A stretch of DNA of 41,122 nucleotides from Vicinamibacteria bacterium (GTDB lineage Bacteria > Acidobacteriota > Vicinamibacteria > Vicinamibacterales > UBA8438). The translations under genes were made by a program, and so were the position numbers. Of the stretch, positions 17,330 through 25,726 are shown one piece after another (positions within the stretch are counted from its first letter, which is position 1; each line of letters begins with the position of its first letter). The stretch is from contig JAJEFC010000094.1 of NCBI GenBank assembly GCA_022820675.1, positions 1 to 41,122 on the forward strand, written 5' to 3'. Under the pieces are notes generated by a model, which worked only from the letters and a program-made list of their open reading frames with translations, did no database searches and was not told where the DNA came from.

Positions 17330-18865
17330 ATGATGAGACCGACCAGCCTGACGATGGTGGCCGCCCTGGCGGCCTTGACGATGGCCTGCGGCGGCGCGCC
17401 GGAAGAGCCGCCCGAGGAAGTGGAAGTCGGGGAACCGGCCGGGGAGGGCCGCATCCTCCGGGTCGATCAGCGGCTCGACTCGCTGGTGCCGCCCGGCGCC
17501 ACCATCGAGAAGCTGGCCGAGGGCTACGTGTTCACGGAGGGGCCGGTGTGGATCCGCGAAGAGTCGCGGCTGCTCTTCTCCGACGTGCGCGCCAACGCCA
17601 TCCACCAGTGGACCGGGGCCGACGGGGCGAGCCCGTTCATCGACCCGGTCTTCGAGGGCGACCGCGAGGGGCTGCGGTCGATCTCGTCGAACGGGCTGAC
17701 CCTCGACGCCGAGGGCCGGCTCGTCATCTGCGAGCACGGCAACCGCCGCATCTCGCGGCTCGAGGAGGACGGCACCCGCACCGTGCTCGTCGACAGCTTC
17801 GAGGGCAACCGCCTGAACAGCCCGAACGACGCCGTCTACGGCTCCGACGGGTCGCTCTACTTCACCGACCCGTCGTACGGCCTCGAGGGCCTCGAGGAGT
17901 CGCCGCTCCGCGAGCTCGACTTCAACGGCATCTACCGCCTGAGCCCCGACGGTGAGCTCGAGCTGCTGGTGAGCGATCAGAGCCGCCCCAACGGCATCGC
18001 CCTCTCGCCGGAAGAGGACGTCCTCTACGTCGCCAACTCCGACGAGAGCCAGAAGGTCTGGATGGCCTACGACCTCGGCGAGGACGGCGCCTCGAACGGG
18101 CGCGTCTTCTACGACGTCAACGACCAGACCGCCCCGGGGGCGGCCGACGGCCTGAAGGTCGACCTCGGCGGCAACCTCTTCGCCACGGGTCCGGGCGGGG
18201 TCTGGGTCATCGGCTGGGACGGCGTTCACCTGGGGACGATCCTGATGCCGGAGGTCGTGGCCAACGTGGCGTGGGGCGACGACGGACAGACGCTGTACAT
18301 GACCGCGAGCACCGGGGTCTACCGCATCCGGCTCGCCACCGGGGGGACGATTCCGGGCAGCAACCCGACGGTGGTCATGGAGACCAACCAGGGCGACGTC
18401 ACGATGGAGCTGTTCCAGGACCGCTCGCCCGTCTCGGTCCGCAACTTCCTGCAGTACGTCTACGCCGATTTCTACACCGACACCGTCTTCCACCGCGTGA
18501 TCGACGACTTCATGATCCAGGGCGGCGGCTTCCGGGCCGACCTCTCCCGCAAGTTCACGCGCGAGCCGATCCGGAACGAGGCCGACAACGGCATCAGCAA
18601 CACCCGCGGCACCGTCGCCATGGCCCGCACCGCCGCCGTCAACAGCGCCACGTCGCAGTTCTTCATCAACGTCAGCGACAACGCGCGGCGCGGTCTCGAC
18701 TACCGCGGCGACTCGGACGCCGAGTTCGGCTACGCCGTCTTCGGCCGCGTGACCGAGGGCATGGACGTCGTCGACGCGATCGCCGGCGTGGACACCCGGC
18801 AGCAGGGCAGCCACCAGGACGCGCCGGTCACCCCGGTGGTCATCAACGACATCACCGTGCAGTAG
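17330..18865 (+). CDS. Lipoprotein: SMP-30/gluconolactonase domain fused to cyclophilin-type PPIase
   Basis: Residues 1-20 form a lipoprotein signal with Cys20 in LTMAC. Residues about 55-340 are a six-bladed SMP-30/gluconolactonase/LRE-like propeller with metal-site motifs TEGPVW, NSPNDAVYG, RPNGIALSP and ADGLKVD. Residues about 345-511 are a complete cyclophilin: VMETNQGDVTMELF, FHRVIDDFMIQGGGF with the catalytic Arg, NSATSQFFIN, and FGRVTEGMDVVDAI. The reading frame is continuous across the junction. The propeller would hydrolyse lactones or phosphoester-like bonds and the cyclophilin would isomerise prolyl bonds, both on an envelope face. I know of no characterised protein with this pairing. 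It follows the cyclase gene by 24 bp. Confidence 0.88.
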   Translation: MMRPTSLTMVAALAALTMACGGAPEEPPEEVEVGEPAGEGRILRVDQRLDSLVPPGATIEKLAEGYVFTEGPVWIREESRLLFSDVRANAIHQWTGADGASPFIDPVFEGDREGLRSISSNGLTLDAEGRLVICEHGNRRISRLEEDGTRTVLVDSFEGNRLNSPNDAVYGSDGSLYFTDPSYGLEGLEESPLRELDFNGIYRLSPDGELELLVSDQSRPNGIALSPEEDVLYVANSDESQKVWMAYDLGEDGASNGRVFYDVNDQTAPGAADGLKVDLGGNLFATGPGGVWVIGWDGVHLGTILMPEVVANVAWGDDGQTLYMTASTGVYRIRLATGGTIPGSNPTVVMETNQGDVTMELFQDRSPVSVRNFLQYVYADFYTDTVFHRVIDDFMIQGGGFRADLSRKFTREPIRNEADNGISNTRGTVAMARTAAVNSATSQFFINVSDNARRGLDYRGDSDAEFGYAVFGRVTEGMDVVDAIAGVDTRQQGSHQDAPVTPVVINDITVQ

Positions 18866-18945
18866 GGGGCGATGGGCGGCGCGCCGTCGCCGGGCCGGAT
18901 CAGCCCGGCGGCGGCGCATCGGTCGTTGCGGCCGAAGGGGGGCGG

Positions 18946-19431
18946 ATGTCTCTGATCGAACATCTGGATCGGCCCAGGTGGGAGGAGTTCCTTCGCAGCA
19001 CCTTCGAGTTCGTGCTCTGGGTCCTGCAGAACGATCGTTTCCGATCCGTCGGCAGCGCCGCCGACGATCTGCGGAGTTGGCTGGCCGCGGGCGGCGTCGC
19101 GCGGGTGCGCCACCATCTCGATGAGCAGATGGAACGCCGTCGCTTTCCAGCGTCGCGACAGTCGGCCGTCAGGACCTGCATCGAGGAGCTCGCTCGGGAG
19201 AACCGCGGTGTGCTTCTGGAGCTGAGCCGTGCGGGGATCGTCCCCACCGTCGAGCCGGACCATCTCCCCGGCGTGTCGGTTGAGGATGTCGAGGATCTTC
19301 TCGGCCGTATGCTTGCCGGTGAACGCCCCTTCGAGGAATGGATGCACGCGCACGGACATTCCGATGAAGAAATAGCAGAGGTCTATCGCATGGTGGACCG
19401 GTGGTTGATGAAGGCGGGGACGGTGCAGTAG
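18946..19431 (+). CDS. Hypothetical protein, 161 residues
   Basis: I do not recognise a family. ATG 18946 follows a purine-rich site (AAGGGGGGCGG), and the product is helical and acidic at its end, with heptad-like Leu/Val spacing (VSVEDVEDLLGRML). There is no signal peptide or membrane segment, so it is probably cytoplasmic. The opposite strand also has an open frame here, but the plus-strand frame has the better ribosome site and composition. It lies 80 bp after the cyclophilin-fusion gene and converges on the TPR gene. Confidence 0.55.
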   Translation: MSLIEHLDRPRWEEFLRSTFEFVLWVLQNDRFRSVGSAADDLRSWLAAGGVARVRHHLDEQMERRRFPASRQSAVRTCIEELARENRGVLLELSRAGIVPTVEPDHLPGVSVEDVEDLLGRMLAGERPFEEWMHAHGHSDEEIAEVYRMVDRWLMKAGTVQ

Positions 19432-19451
19432 GCACGTGTCCGGCGCATCCG

Positions 19452-21305
19452 CTACCGGAGATCCGCGATGAGCCCGAGGAGGCGGGTGGCGCGCTCGGCG
19501 AACATCTCGTGCTCGCTCGCGATCTCGGCGTAGCGGCGCGCGAGGCGGAGGACGCCGTCGTTGTAGTACCCGAGGGCGGCGTTGTAGAAGGACGAGGCGG
19601 CCTGCCGGCGGACGACGGCGATCTCGTCGGTGCGCCGCGCGACGAGCCGGGCGCGCCGGTCCTCGGCGAGGTCGGGGTTCTGCTCCAGATCGCTCAGGTC
19701 GGCGGCGAGCCGGTCGCCGCTCGCCCGGAAGCAGAGGGCGGCGCGGCTGAAGGCGGTAGCCGTCTCGATCCAGCGGGCCTCCTCGATGTGCACGCGGCCG
19801 AGGTGGAACGCGGCGTAGCAGTATTGCGGGTTGATCTCGAGGGCGGTCTCGAGGTCGGACCGGGCGTCGTCGAGCCGGCGCTGCACGAGCGCGATCTGCC
19901 CCGAGAGCGCGTACGATTGGGCCTCGGGTCGATGGCCGATGGAGGTGGCCGCGTCGTCGCGGGCCCCCTCGACGTCACCGAGGTTGAAGCGGTTGTAGGC
20001 TCGCCAGAAGTGGGCTTCGGCCTGGTACCAGCGGCCCATCTCGATCAGCCGGTCGAGCAGCGGCACCGCTTCGGCGTTGCGGTCGAGGTAGCTGAGCGAC
20101 TGCGCCCGGCCGAGGAGGGCGTCGCGCTGCTCGGGGACGAGGGCGAGGGCGGCGTCGTAGAAGGGCAGGCTCGCCTCGTAGTCCTCGACGGTGCGGGCCA
20201 CCTCGCCCAGGGCCATGGCCGGCGCGGGCCATTCCGGCCATTCCTCGTGGGCCCGGGCGTAGTGGAACTCGGCCAGGGCCACGTCCCCCTGTTGCGGTCC
20301 GCGCCCCTGCTCCAGCGCGTGCCGGCCGAGGAAGAGCTCCATCTCCGTGAAGCGCGGCTCGATGGTCTGGATCGAGGCCAGGGCCACCTGCTCGTCGGCG
20401 CAGAGGGCCTGCCGGTAGCGGACGTAGACGGCGTCGTCGTGGACGGCGAGGACCTCCGCCAGCTCGGGCGGCTGCTCGGCCAGCCACTCGCTCGTGCAGT
20501 TCAGGCTGAGGTACAGGTAGGCGGCGAGCGGGTCGGTCGGGACCAGAGGCTGCAGCACCCGGTTCCAGCCTTCGCGGTCGCGGTCGGCGATGGCGCGGGC
20601 GTAGACGTTCTCCTCGGCCAGGTCCTTGGGAATCCCGACGTCCTGCCAGGGGGTGGTCGCCGCGATCTGGAGGAAGGTCTCCCATTCGGGGCCGGCGGAA
20701 GCCGTCTCCGCGTTTCCCGCGGCTTCCCTTGGTTCGCCGCCCTCCGCGCGCCCGTCGGGGCCCGGAACCGTCTCCGGGGAATCCCCGGTCTCCGTCGGCT
20801 GCCGGGCTTTCCCGGCCTCGCGCCCCGCCGGGCCCTCCGCTGCCTCCGGGGAATCCCCGGCCCCCGGGGGCTGTCGGGTTTCCCCGGCCTCCCGCGCCGC
20901 GGAGCCCTCCTCGGCCTCCGCCTCCCGGGTCTCCGCCGCTTCCCTGGCCTCCGCCATCTCCTCGGCTGCCGCGACCTCCAGGCCCGCCAGCACCACCGTC
21001 CGCTCGAACGTGCCGCCCCCGGGCAGCCCCATCTCGCGTTCGCGCATCCCGATCAGCAGGGTGGTCCGCAGGAGACCGGCGTTCACCGTCTCGGGCACGA
21101 AGCCCTGCCGGCCCACCTCTTCGTACAGGTCCCGCGCCTCGATCAGGCACCGGTAGCAGCCGCGCAGGGTCAGGTCCTGCGCCTGCGCGAGCTGCGCCCG
21201 GACCGCATCCATCGGGTCGGGCACGACCGGCGGCGGCGCGGTCGAGCAGGACCAGACCAGGATCGGGAGCGCGAGCGGGATCGTCGTTCGGCGGACGTGT
21301 CTCAT
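19452..21305 (-). CDS. TPR-repeat lipoprotein with Glu/Ala-rich repeat linker
   Basis: A signal ending in ILVWSC suggests lipidation at Cys20. Residues about 105-185 are low-complexity and include two copies of a 24-residue unit (GDSPE...REAG.ARQP), encoded by a 72-bp tandem duplication at 20772-20915. From about residue 300 to the end there are at least six tetratricopeptide-like helical pairs, for example ALGEVARTVEDYEASLPFYD, ALLGRAQSLSYLDRNAEAVP and AAFHLGRVHIEEARWIETAT. Such proteins act as periplasmic or outer-membrane scaffolds; no enzyme domain is visible. ATG 21305 is chosen because the signal peptide begins there. The gene has no obvious operon partner. Confidence 0.82.
   Translation of the reverse strand: MRHVRRTTIPLALPILVWSCSTAPPPVVPDPMDAVRAQLAQAQDLTLRGCYRCLIEARDLYEEVGRQGFVPETVNAGLLRTTLLIGMREREMGLPGGGTFERTVVLAGLEVAAAEEMAEAREAAETREAEAEEGSAAREAGETRQPPGAGDSPEAAEGPAGREAGKARQPTETGDSPETVPGPDGRAEGGEPREAAGNAETASAGPEWETFLQIAATTPWQDVGIPKDLAEENVYARAIADRDREGWNRVLQPLVPTDPLAAYLYLSLNCTSEWLAEQPPELAEVLAVHDDAVYVRYRQALCADEQVALASIQTIEPRFTEMELFLGRHALEQGRGPQQGDVALAEFHYARAHEEWPEWPAPAMALGEVARTVEDYEASLPFYDAALALVPEQRDALLGRAQSLSYLDRNAEAVPLLDRLIEMGRWYQAEAHFWRAYNRFNLGDVEGARDDAATSIGHRPEAQSYALSGQIALVQRRLDDARSDLETALEINPQYCYAAFHLGRVHIEEARWIETATAFSRAALCFRASGDRLAADLSDLEQNPDLAEDRRARLVARRTDEIAVVRRQAASSFYNAALGYYNDGVLRLARRYAEIASEHEMFAERATRLLGLIADLR
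20772..20915. repeat. 72-bp tandem duplication in the TPR lipoprotein gene
   Basis: Two copies start CTCCGGGGAATCCCCGG at 20772 and 20844. The period of 72 bp keeps the reading frame and adds 24 residues to the flexible linker. Confidence 0.8.
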
Positions 21306-21564
21306 GGCGGTCGCCCCGAAGTCTGCGCCGAGTCGGCGCGGACTCCTCCGGGATTCGGATCGGGCCGGCATCGGCGGCTCCACGCGGCGTCGTTCGGGCC
21401 GGACCGGTTGCTCCATCCGGGGATGATTGGCGTCGGCCGGATGCACCGACGCCTGTTCCTTGGACACCGTTTCCGCCGGCTTGGCCGCTCGCTCGGACCG
21501 TCTCCGCTTGACAGGGAACCGTCCGCAGCCGGATCTCCGCTTGTCGTGCGACGACCGTGCCCGG
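21306..21564. other. Non-coding stretch between the TPR gene and the MITE-like element
   Basis: About 260 bp upstream of the TPR lipoprotein gene. Short frames on both strands look like shadows. A plus-strand TTGACA at 21508-21513 lacks a good -10 and faces no gene. Nothing else is recognised. Confidence 0.4.
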
Positions 21565-21833
21565 TCAGCAGCCCGTGGTGAAAACACCGCTTTGCATCGC
21601 GCCCGGAGGGCGCCGGCAAAGGGCCGAGGCGCCCGCCTGACAAGGCGCGAGGAGGGCGCATATCGGGCACATGTAACCGACGAACAACGCAAACCGGGCG
21701 CCTGTGCCGGCCACGGCGCAGACGCCCGGCAGGCACGGTTGGGCGGCAAAGGGCCGAGGGCGACGCTTTGCCGGGCGCAGGCGGATGCACTGCCGCTCGA
21801 ATGCAGCGGGGGACTTTCGCCACGGGCTGTCAG
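21565..21833. mobile_element. MITE-like element with 15-bp terminal inverted repeats and TCAG target duplication
   Basis: CAGCCCGTGGTGAAA (21569-21583) and TTTCGCCACGGGCTG (21815-21829) are inverted repeats matching at 14 of 15 positions. They are flanked on both sides by TCAG (21565-21568 and 21830-21833), as expected for a 4-bp target duplication. The 261-bp body has no convincing gene and contains a 16-bp direct repeat, CGGCAAAGGGCCGAGG, at 21614-21629 and 21744-21759. The right TCAG includes the stop codon of the lactate racemase-like gene. From memory, its ends resemble those of short non-autonomous repeats in other GC-rich bacteria; no transposase is present here. Confidence 0.62.
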
Positions 21834-23104
21834 AGCGTCTCCGCCAAATAGGGAATCGTCTGCGGGCCCTCCGGCAGCACGCAGACGCGGGCGTCGGGCC
21901 CCGAGCGCGAGAGGGCGTCGCGGGTGGCGACGGCGACGTCGTCTATGGGAGTGAGGTGCGCGGCGCGCACCTGCTCGTCGGAGAGCCCGTCGGTCTTGAG
22001 CAGCACGTCGGCGCGCTGCTGAATCTGGGCCTGCACCTGTACCTCCCACTGGTCGTGGCGGTTGTGCCCGGGGGCGTTGATCATCTCCAGCAGGGCGTCG
22101 GGGCCATCGCGCCGGGTGAGGATGTCCAGGTACTCGCCGTGGTCGGGATAGCCGTCGGCGCAGGCCGAGGCGCACACGATGGTGCCGTCGGGCTTCACCA
22201 CCTGGGCCGCCGCCGACATGCCCTTCACCGTCTGGTAGAGGTTCTGGTCGAGCGGGTAGCCGCTGTTGGTGGTGACGACGACGTCGAAGGGCCGGTCGAA
22301 CGCCTGCATCGCGTTCCGCCTGACCACCTCGCGCACCGCCCGGTGCACCGCGAGCAGCTCGCCGGCCGCGACGTGGGTGATCCGCCGGTCCCGGTTGATG
22401 GCGACGTCGACGCTGAAGTCCACCCCGGAGCGGGCGGCGATGGCCCGGATGCCGTCGTGGATGGGGTTGCCCTCGACGACGCCCCAGCGCGCGCGGGGGC
22501 TCCCGATCATCTCGGCGTCGTGCAGCCGCATGATCGTCTTGAACCCGGCCAGCCCCGGCGCGACCATCTTCGGGCCGCCGCTGAAGCCGGCGAAGAAGTG
22601 CGGCTCGACGAAGCCGGTGGTGATGCGCACGTCCGCCTCGACCCAGGTCCGGTTCAGCCAGACCGGGACGCCGCCGTCGACCTCGCCGAGGGACACGAGC
22701 TCGGCGTCGTCGAACGCGTCGTGGACGACGATGCGGTTGCGGTCGACGATGTCGGCGCCGAGCATCTCCACCAGCTCGTCCCGCGTCGTCGCGCGGTGGG
22801 TGCCGCTCGCGATCATGATCGCGATGCGGTCGACGGGCACGTGCGACAGGGCCTGGAGCACCACCGGCAGCACCGTCGCGCTCGGCATGGGCCGCGTGAC
22901 GTCGCAGACCGAGATGGCCACCGACTGGTCGGGGCGGACCCGTTCCCGCAACGGCGCGCTGCCCATCGGCTGCTCCAGCGCCTGCCGAACCGCCCCGGCC
23001 TCGTCCGGCAGCCCGTCGACGTAGGTGGGCTCGATGACCGTCGTGCGGTCGTCGGGAAACTCGACCGGCAGCCCAGTGCGGCCGTACGCGAGATTGACGA
23101 TCAT
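21830..23104 (-). CDS. LarA-type nickel-pincer racemase family protein
   Basis: The 424-residue protein has the LarA layout. CDVTRPMP (67-74) is the conserved DxTRP motif. His103 (SGTHR), His169 (EPHFFAGFSGGPK), Lys179 and His195 correspond to the His108, His174, Lys184 and His200 described for Lactobacillus plantarum LarA, with a constant offset of 5. These residues hold the nickel-pincer nucleotide and perform proton-coupled hydride transfer. Not all LarA homologues use lactate; several act on other 2-hydroxy acids, so the substrate is open. The cofactor-making larB, larC and larE are not in this window. The stop lies inside the target duplication of the MITE-like element, which therefore sits immediately downstream. 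Confidence 0.9.
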   Translation of the reverse strand: MIVNLAYGRTGLPVEFPDDRTTVIEPTYVDGLPDEAGAVRQALEQPMGSAPLRERVRPDQSVAISVCDVTRPMPSATVLPVVLQALSHVPVDRIAIMIASGTHRATTRDELVEMLGADIVDRNRIVVHDAFDDAELVSLGEVDGGVPVWLNRTWVEADVRITTGFVEPHFFAGFSGGPKMVAPGLAGFKTIMRLHDAEMIGSPRARWGVVEGNPIHDGIRAIAARSGVDFSVDVAINRDRRITHVAAGELLAVHRAVREVVRRNAMQAFDRPFDVVVTTNSGYPLDQNLYQTVKGMSAAAQVVKPDGTIVCASACADGYPDHGEYLDILTRRDGPDALLEMINAPGHNRHDQWEVQVQAQIQQRADVLLKTDGLSDEQVRAAHLTPIDDVAVATRDALSRSGPDARVCVLPEGPQTIPYLAETL

Positions 23105-23446
23105 GACTGCAGAGTCTCCGGCGCCGGATCGCGAAATCGCCGTGCCCGGCCGCCGCTCGGCGTGTGCGTCCGGTCCGAAAGGACGTCGGCGGCCGTCGAC
23201 GCGCCAGCGATGGCGAGCCCATCGAGCATCGGGCTGTCAAGCGTAGCACGAGGGTGACCGATTGCCGGATTGTCGGACCGTCTGGTGCCGGAGGGGCGCC
23301 CGGCCGCCGGCGGATGTACGATCGCCCGGACCCGTGTGAGCGCCGTGGGCGAGAATGGAGCGGTCCGGTGTTCCGGCGGCCGGTCGCCCGCCGGGGCGTC
23401 GGTTCCCGGCCCCCGGGGAACGCATGGGCCGGGAGGTATCGGTGAC
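23105..23446. other. Divergent intergenic region between the LarA-like and AlbA_2 genes
   Basis: 342 bp with no convincing gene. It should carry both promoters. A minus-strand TTGACA (23235-23240) has no matching -10 at 17 bp, and the AlbA_2 gene's ribosome site GGGAGGT is at 23431-23437. Nothing else is recognised. Confidence 0.45.
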
Positions 23447-24676
23447 ATGAGCGGTTCTCCAGTCGAGATCGCGTCGTATTCGGATGCGGAGCTGGCGGCC
23501 ATGATGGCCGACCTGGAGTCCGATCTCGTGGAGCGGAAGGAATCGTTGCGCGGCGATGCGTCCGTGAAGATCCGGCAAGCGGTGTGCGCGTTCGCCAACG
23601 ACCTGCCGGACCATCGTCGGCCGGGCGTCGTCTTCGTGGGCGCGCGCGACGACGGTCGGCCGGCCGAGGCCGACGTCACGGACGACCTCCTGCGGCAACT
23701 CGCCGACATCAAGGCCGACGGGAACATCGTGCCGCCGCCGACGATGACGGTCGAGCCACGCACGCTGGCGGGCGTCCGCGTGGCGATCGTGACGATATGG
23801 CCGTCGGACTCGCCGCCGGTCCGCTACAGGGGGCGGATCTGGATTCGCGTCGGTCCGCGGCGCGCCCTCGCCAGCGCGCAGGACGAACGGATTCTGAACG
23901 AGAAACGGCGGCATCGAGACCCGCACTTCGATGCGCGGCGGGCGCCCGCCGCGCGGCTGGCCGACCTCAGTCTGCGGCGATTCGAGGAGGACTATCTCCC
24001 CGCCGCCGTCGATGCGGAGACGCTGGCCGGCAACGACCGGAGCACGGAGGAGCGCCTCGCGGCCGCCAAGATGATCGTATCGGTCGACGACCCGGTCCCC
24101 ACCGTCGGCGGCATCCTCGTCCTCGGCAAACGCCCGCAGGACTTTCTTCCCGGCGCGTATGCGCAGTTCCTCCGGATCGCCGGCGCCGAGTTCGGTGACA
24201 GCGTCACGGACGCCGAGGTCTGCCGGGGCGCGTTGGCCGACGTCGTGCGCCGGCTGGATGACAAGCTCATTGCACACAATCGCACGTCCGTCGACTTCCT
24301 GTCCGGCCCCGTGGAGGTCCGGAATTCGACCTACCCCCTGGACGCCGTGCAGCAGCTCGTGCGCAACGCCGTGATGCACCGGACCTACGAAGGAACGAAC
24401 GCTCCCACCCACGTGTACTGGTTCGACGATCGCATCGAGATCGGCAGCCCGGGCGGCCCGTACGGCGCCGTCAACGCCAGCAACTTCGGGCAGCCCGGGG
24501 TCGTCGACTACCGGAACCCGATTCTCGCGGAGGCGATGCGCGTGCTCGGCCTGGTGCAACGGTACGGGTTCGGCATCCCGGCGGCACGACGGCTCCTGCG
24601 CGCCGCCGGCCATCCCGAACCGGAGTTCCGCGTCGATTCGAGCTGGGTGCACTGCACGGTGCGGGCGCGGACATGA
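23447..24676 (+). CDS. AlbA_2/Schlafen-domain ATP-binding protein (RecG-like transcriptional regulator)
   Basis: Residues about 15-140 are an AlbA_2 (Schlafen-like) putative nucleic-acid-binding domain: LVERKESL, IRQAVCAFAND and GVVFVGARDDGR. The C-terminal half fits the GHKL-like ATP-binding domain of COG2865: LVRNAVMHRTYEG with its Asn/His, DDRIEIGSPGGPYG, and the glycine-rich RYGFGIPAARRLL. Family members are called RecG-like helicases or regulators but lack helicase motors; roles in transcription or phage defence are suggested. GGGAGGT (23431-23437) lies 9 nt before ATG 23447. The frame stays open upstream to 23270 without a better start. It ends convergent to the selenoprotein gene, 136 bp away. 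Confidence 0.82.
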   Translation: MSGSPVEIASYSDAELAAMMADLESDLVERKESLRGDASVKIRQAVCAFANDLPDHRRPGVVFVGARDDGRPAEADVTDDLLRQLADIKADGNIVPPPTMTVEPRTLAGVRVAIVTIWPSDSPPVRYRGRIWIRVGPRRALASAQDERILNEKRRHRDPHFDARRAPAARLADLSLRRFEEDYLPAAVDAETLAGNDRSTEERLAAAKMIVSVDDPVPTVGGILVLGKRPQDFLPGAYAQFLRIAGAEFGDSVTDAEVCRGALADVVRRLDDKLIAHNRTSVDFLSGPVEVRNSTYPLDAVQQLVRNAVMHRTYEGTNAPTHVYWFDDRIEIGSPGGPYGAVNASNFGQPGVVDYRNPILAEAMRVLGLVQRYGFGIPAARRLLRAAGHPEPEFRVDSSWVHCTVRART

Positions 24677-24812
24677 CCACGGACGGGCCGCCAGAGACAC
24701 GGCAACGCCGATGCCGCGCAGGTCGTCGAACAGGACCCAACGGAGATCGTGGTCCCATCGTCGGCAGCGCTCGACGACGGTCCGCCCGGGGGCGGAGGAT
24801 CGGTGCCCACGT

Positions 24813-25403
24813 TCATTCCTGGGGCGACGCTACGCTTTCGCCCTGCGCAGGCTGCCGGGTCAGCACGCGCTCGAGCTGCGCGGCCGCCTCCTTCGCCCGG
24901 TCCTCTATCTCCTCCTCGGAGAGCGTGCTCAGGGGGTGGGTGATGACCACCGGCTCGAGGTCGTCGGCGCCGAGGGCGGCGCGCTGCACCTCGGCCTCCT
25001 CGACGAAGGCGGCGGTGACGATGACCGCCGTGGGGACGCCGCGCTGCTCCAGCCGGGCCGTGTCGTGCACACTGCACGACGTGCACGACCCTCAATCGCC
25101 TATCGCGGTGACGACGACGTCGTTCTCGGCCGCGATGCGGTCGAGGAGCGCGTCGGCCGCCTCGCGCGAGAAGCTGTCCTTGACGTAGCGGTTGACCGCG
25201 GCCGGCTCGAAGTCGTCGAGGGCGGCGGCGGTGTGCCGCAACAGCCGCGACGCGTTCCACTTCGAGTTGTCGAGCACCCCCAGGCGCAGGCCGCGGAGGG
25301 TCTCGGGCCGTGGCGCAAGCCGGATCTCGGCGGCGGTTACTGTGCCACGCGGGTCGAACACGATCTGGCCGGAGGGCAGGCGCTTTCCAGTGGTTCCCGG
25401 CAT
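24813..25403 (-). CDS. UGSC family selenoprotein (in-frame TGA = selenocysteine)
   Basis: The frame reads through one TGA at 25094-25092 to give 196 residues with Sec104 in GDUGSCTSCSVHD. The UGSC motif defines a known family of uncharacterised (seleno)proteins. Sequence on both sides belongs together: LRGLRLGVLDNSKWNA and ENDVVVTAIGD before the TGA, RGVPTAVIVTAAFV and LEPVVITHPLSTLSEEEIED after it. A perfect 9-bp stem with a 10-nt loop starts two bases after the TGA and is a plausible bacterial SECIS. ATG 25403 is preferred because AGGAG lies 6 nt upstream and the family homology begins there, although the frame is open to an ATG at 25688. Sec104 and Cys107/Cys110 suggest redox or thiol chemistry. 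It depends on SelA, SelB, SelC and SelD, which are not in this window. Confidence 0.82.
25062..25094 (-). promoter_or_regulatory. UGA selenocysteine codon and SECIS-like hairpin
   Basis: On the minus strand the TGA (25094-25092) is followed by GG, then GTCGTGCAC (25089-25081), a 10-nt loop (25080-25071) and GTGCACGAC (25070-25062), a perfect 9-bp stem. A GU starts the loop, as in known bacterial SECIS elements. The loop begins 11 nt after the TGA, closer than the 16-37 nt commonly quoted, and an alternative inner hairpin in the same segment is possible. Confidence 0.65.
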
Positions 25404-25688
25404 CTCTTGCTCCTGGAGTTCGTTCTCGCTGTCGTTCCTGTCGACCATTCGAAGAAAGGGCCACGCCTTTTCGGGGATCGAGGGATAGTGGTAGCAGCCA
25501 TCGTGCCGGTACGATCTCGACTCTACGACGTTGGAGAATACTCGGTAGAAATCGCTCTTCGTCATCTCGAACGTGCCCTTCGGGGTGACGATGCGAAACC
25601 GATCCAACGGGTCCAACGGTTCGATACGTTCCCGATCGAACATCAACCGAGTCGATTCCCAAGCGTCAGCGACGATCCTGTTCTCCAT
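25404..25688 (-). CDS. Small conserved-looking domain fused in frame upstream of the UGSC selenoprotein
   Basis: From ATG 25688 (GGGAG about 8 nt upstream) 95 codons run without a stop into the selenoprotein start. The segment contains DRFRIVTPKGTFEMTKSDFY, FSNVVESRSY and YHYPSIPEKAWPFL. From memory this resembles small stand-alone hypothetical proteins of about 85-95 residues whose frame ends soon after the last motif, but I cannot name a family. Here the stop seems lost, so either a 291-residue fusion is made or the selenoprotein also starts independently at 25403. It begins 38 bp after the WTDGLP gene stop, so all three parts share one transcript. Confidence 0.5.
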
Positions 25689-25726
25689 GCGGCGCTCCCT
25701 CGCCTCAGATACCGCCCATCACACGT

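Noticed and set aside
16253..18919. An 888-codon minus-strand frame over the cyclase and SMP-30 genes
   Set aside because: No recognisable domain and biased composition; the plus-strand genes are certain.
21508..21536. TTGACA with a GGATCT 17 bp later as a promoter
   Set aside because: The -10 match is poor and no plus-strand gene follows.
25092..25094. The TGA as a true stop or a frameshift pseudogene
   Set aside because: The downstream frame is in phase, matches the UGSC family and carries a SECIS-like hairpin, so Sec decoding is the better reading.
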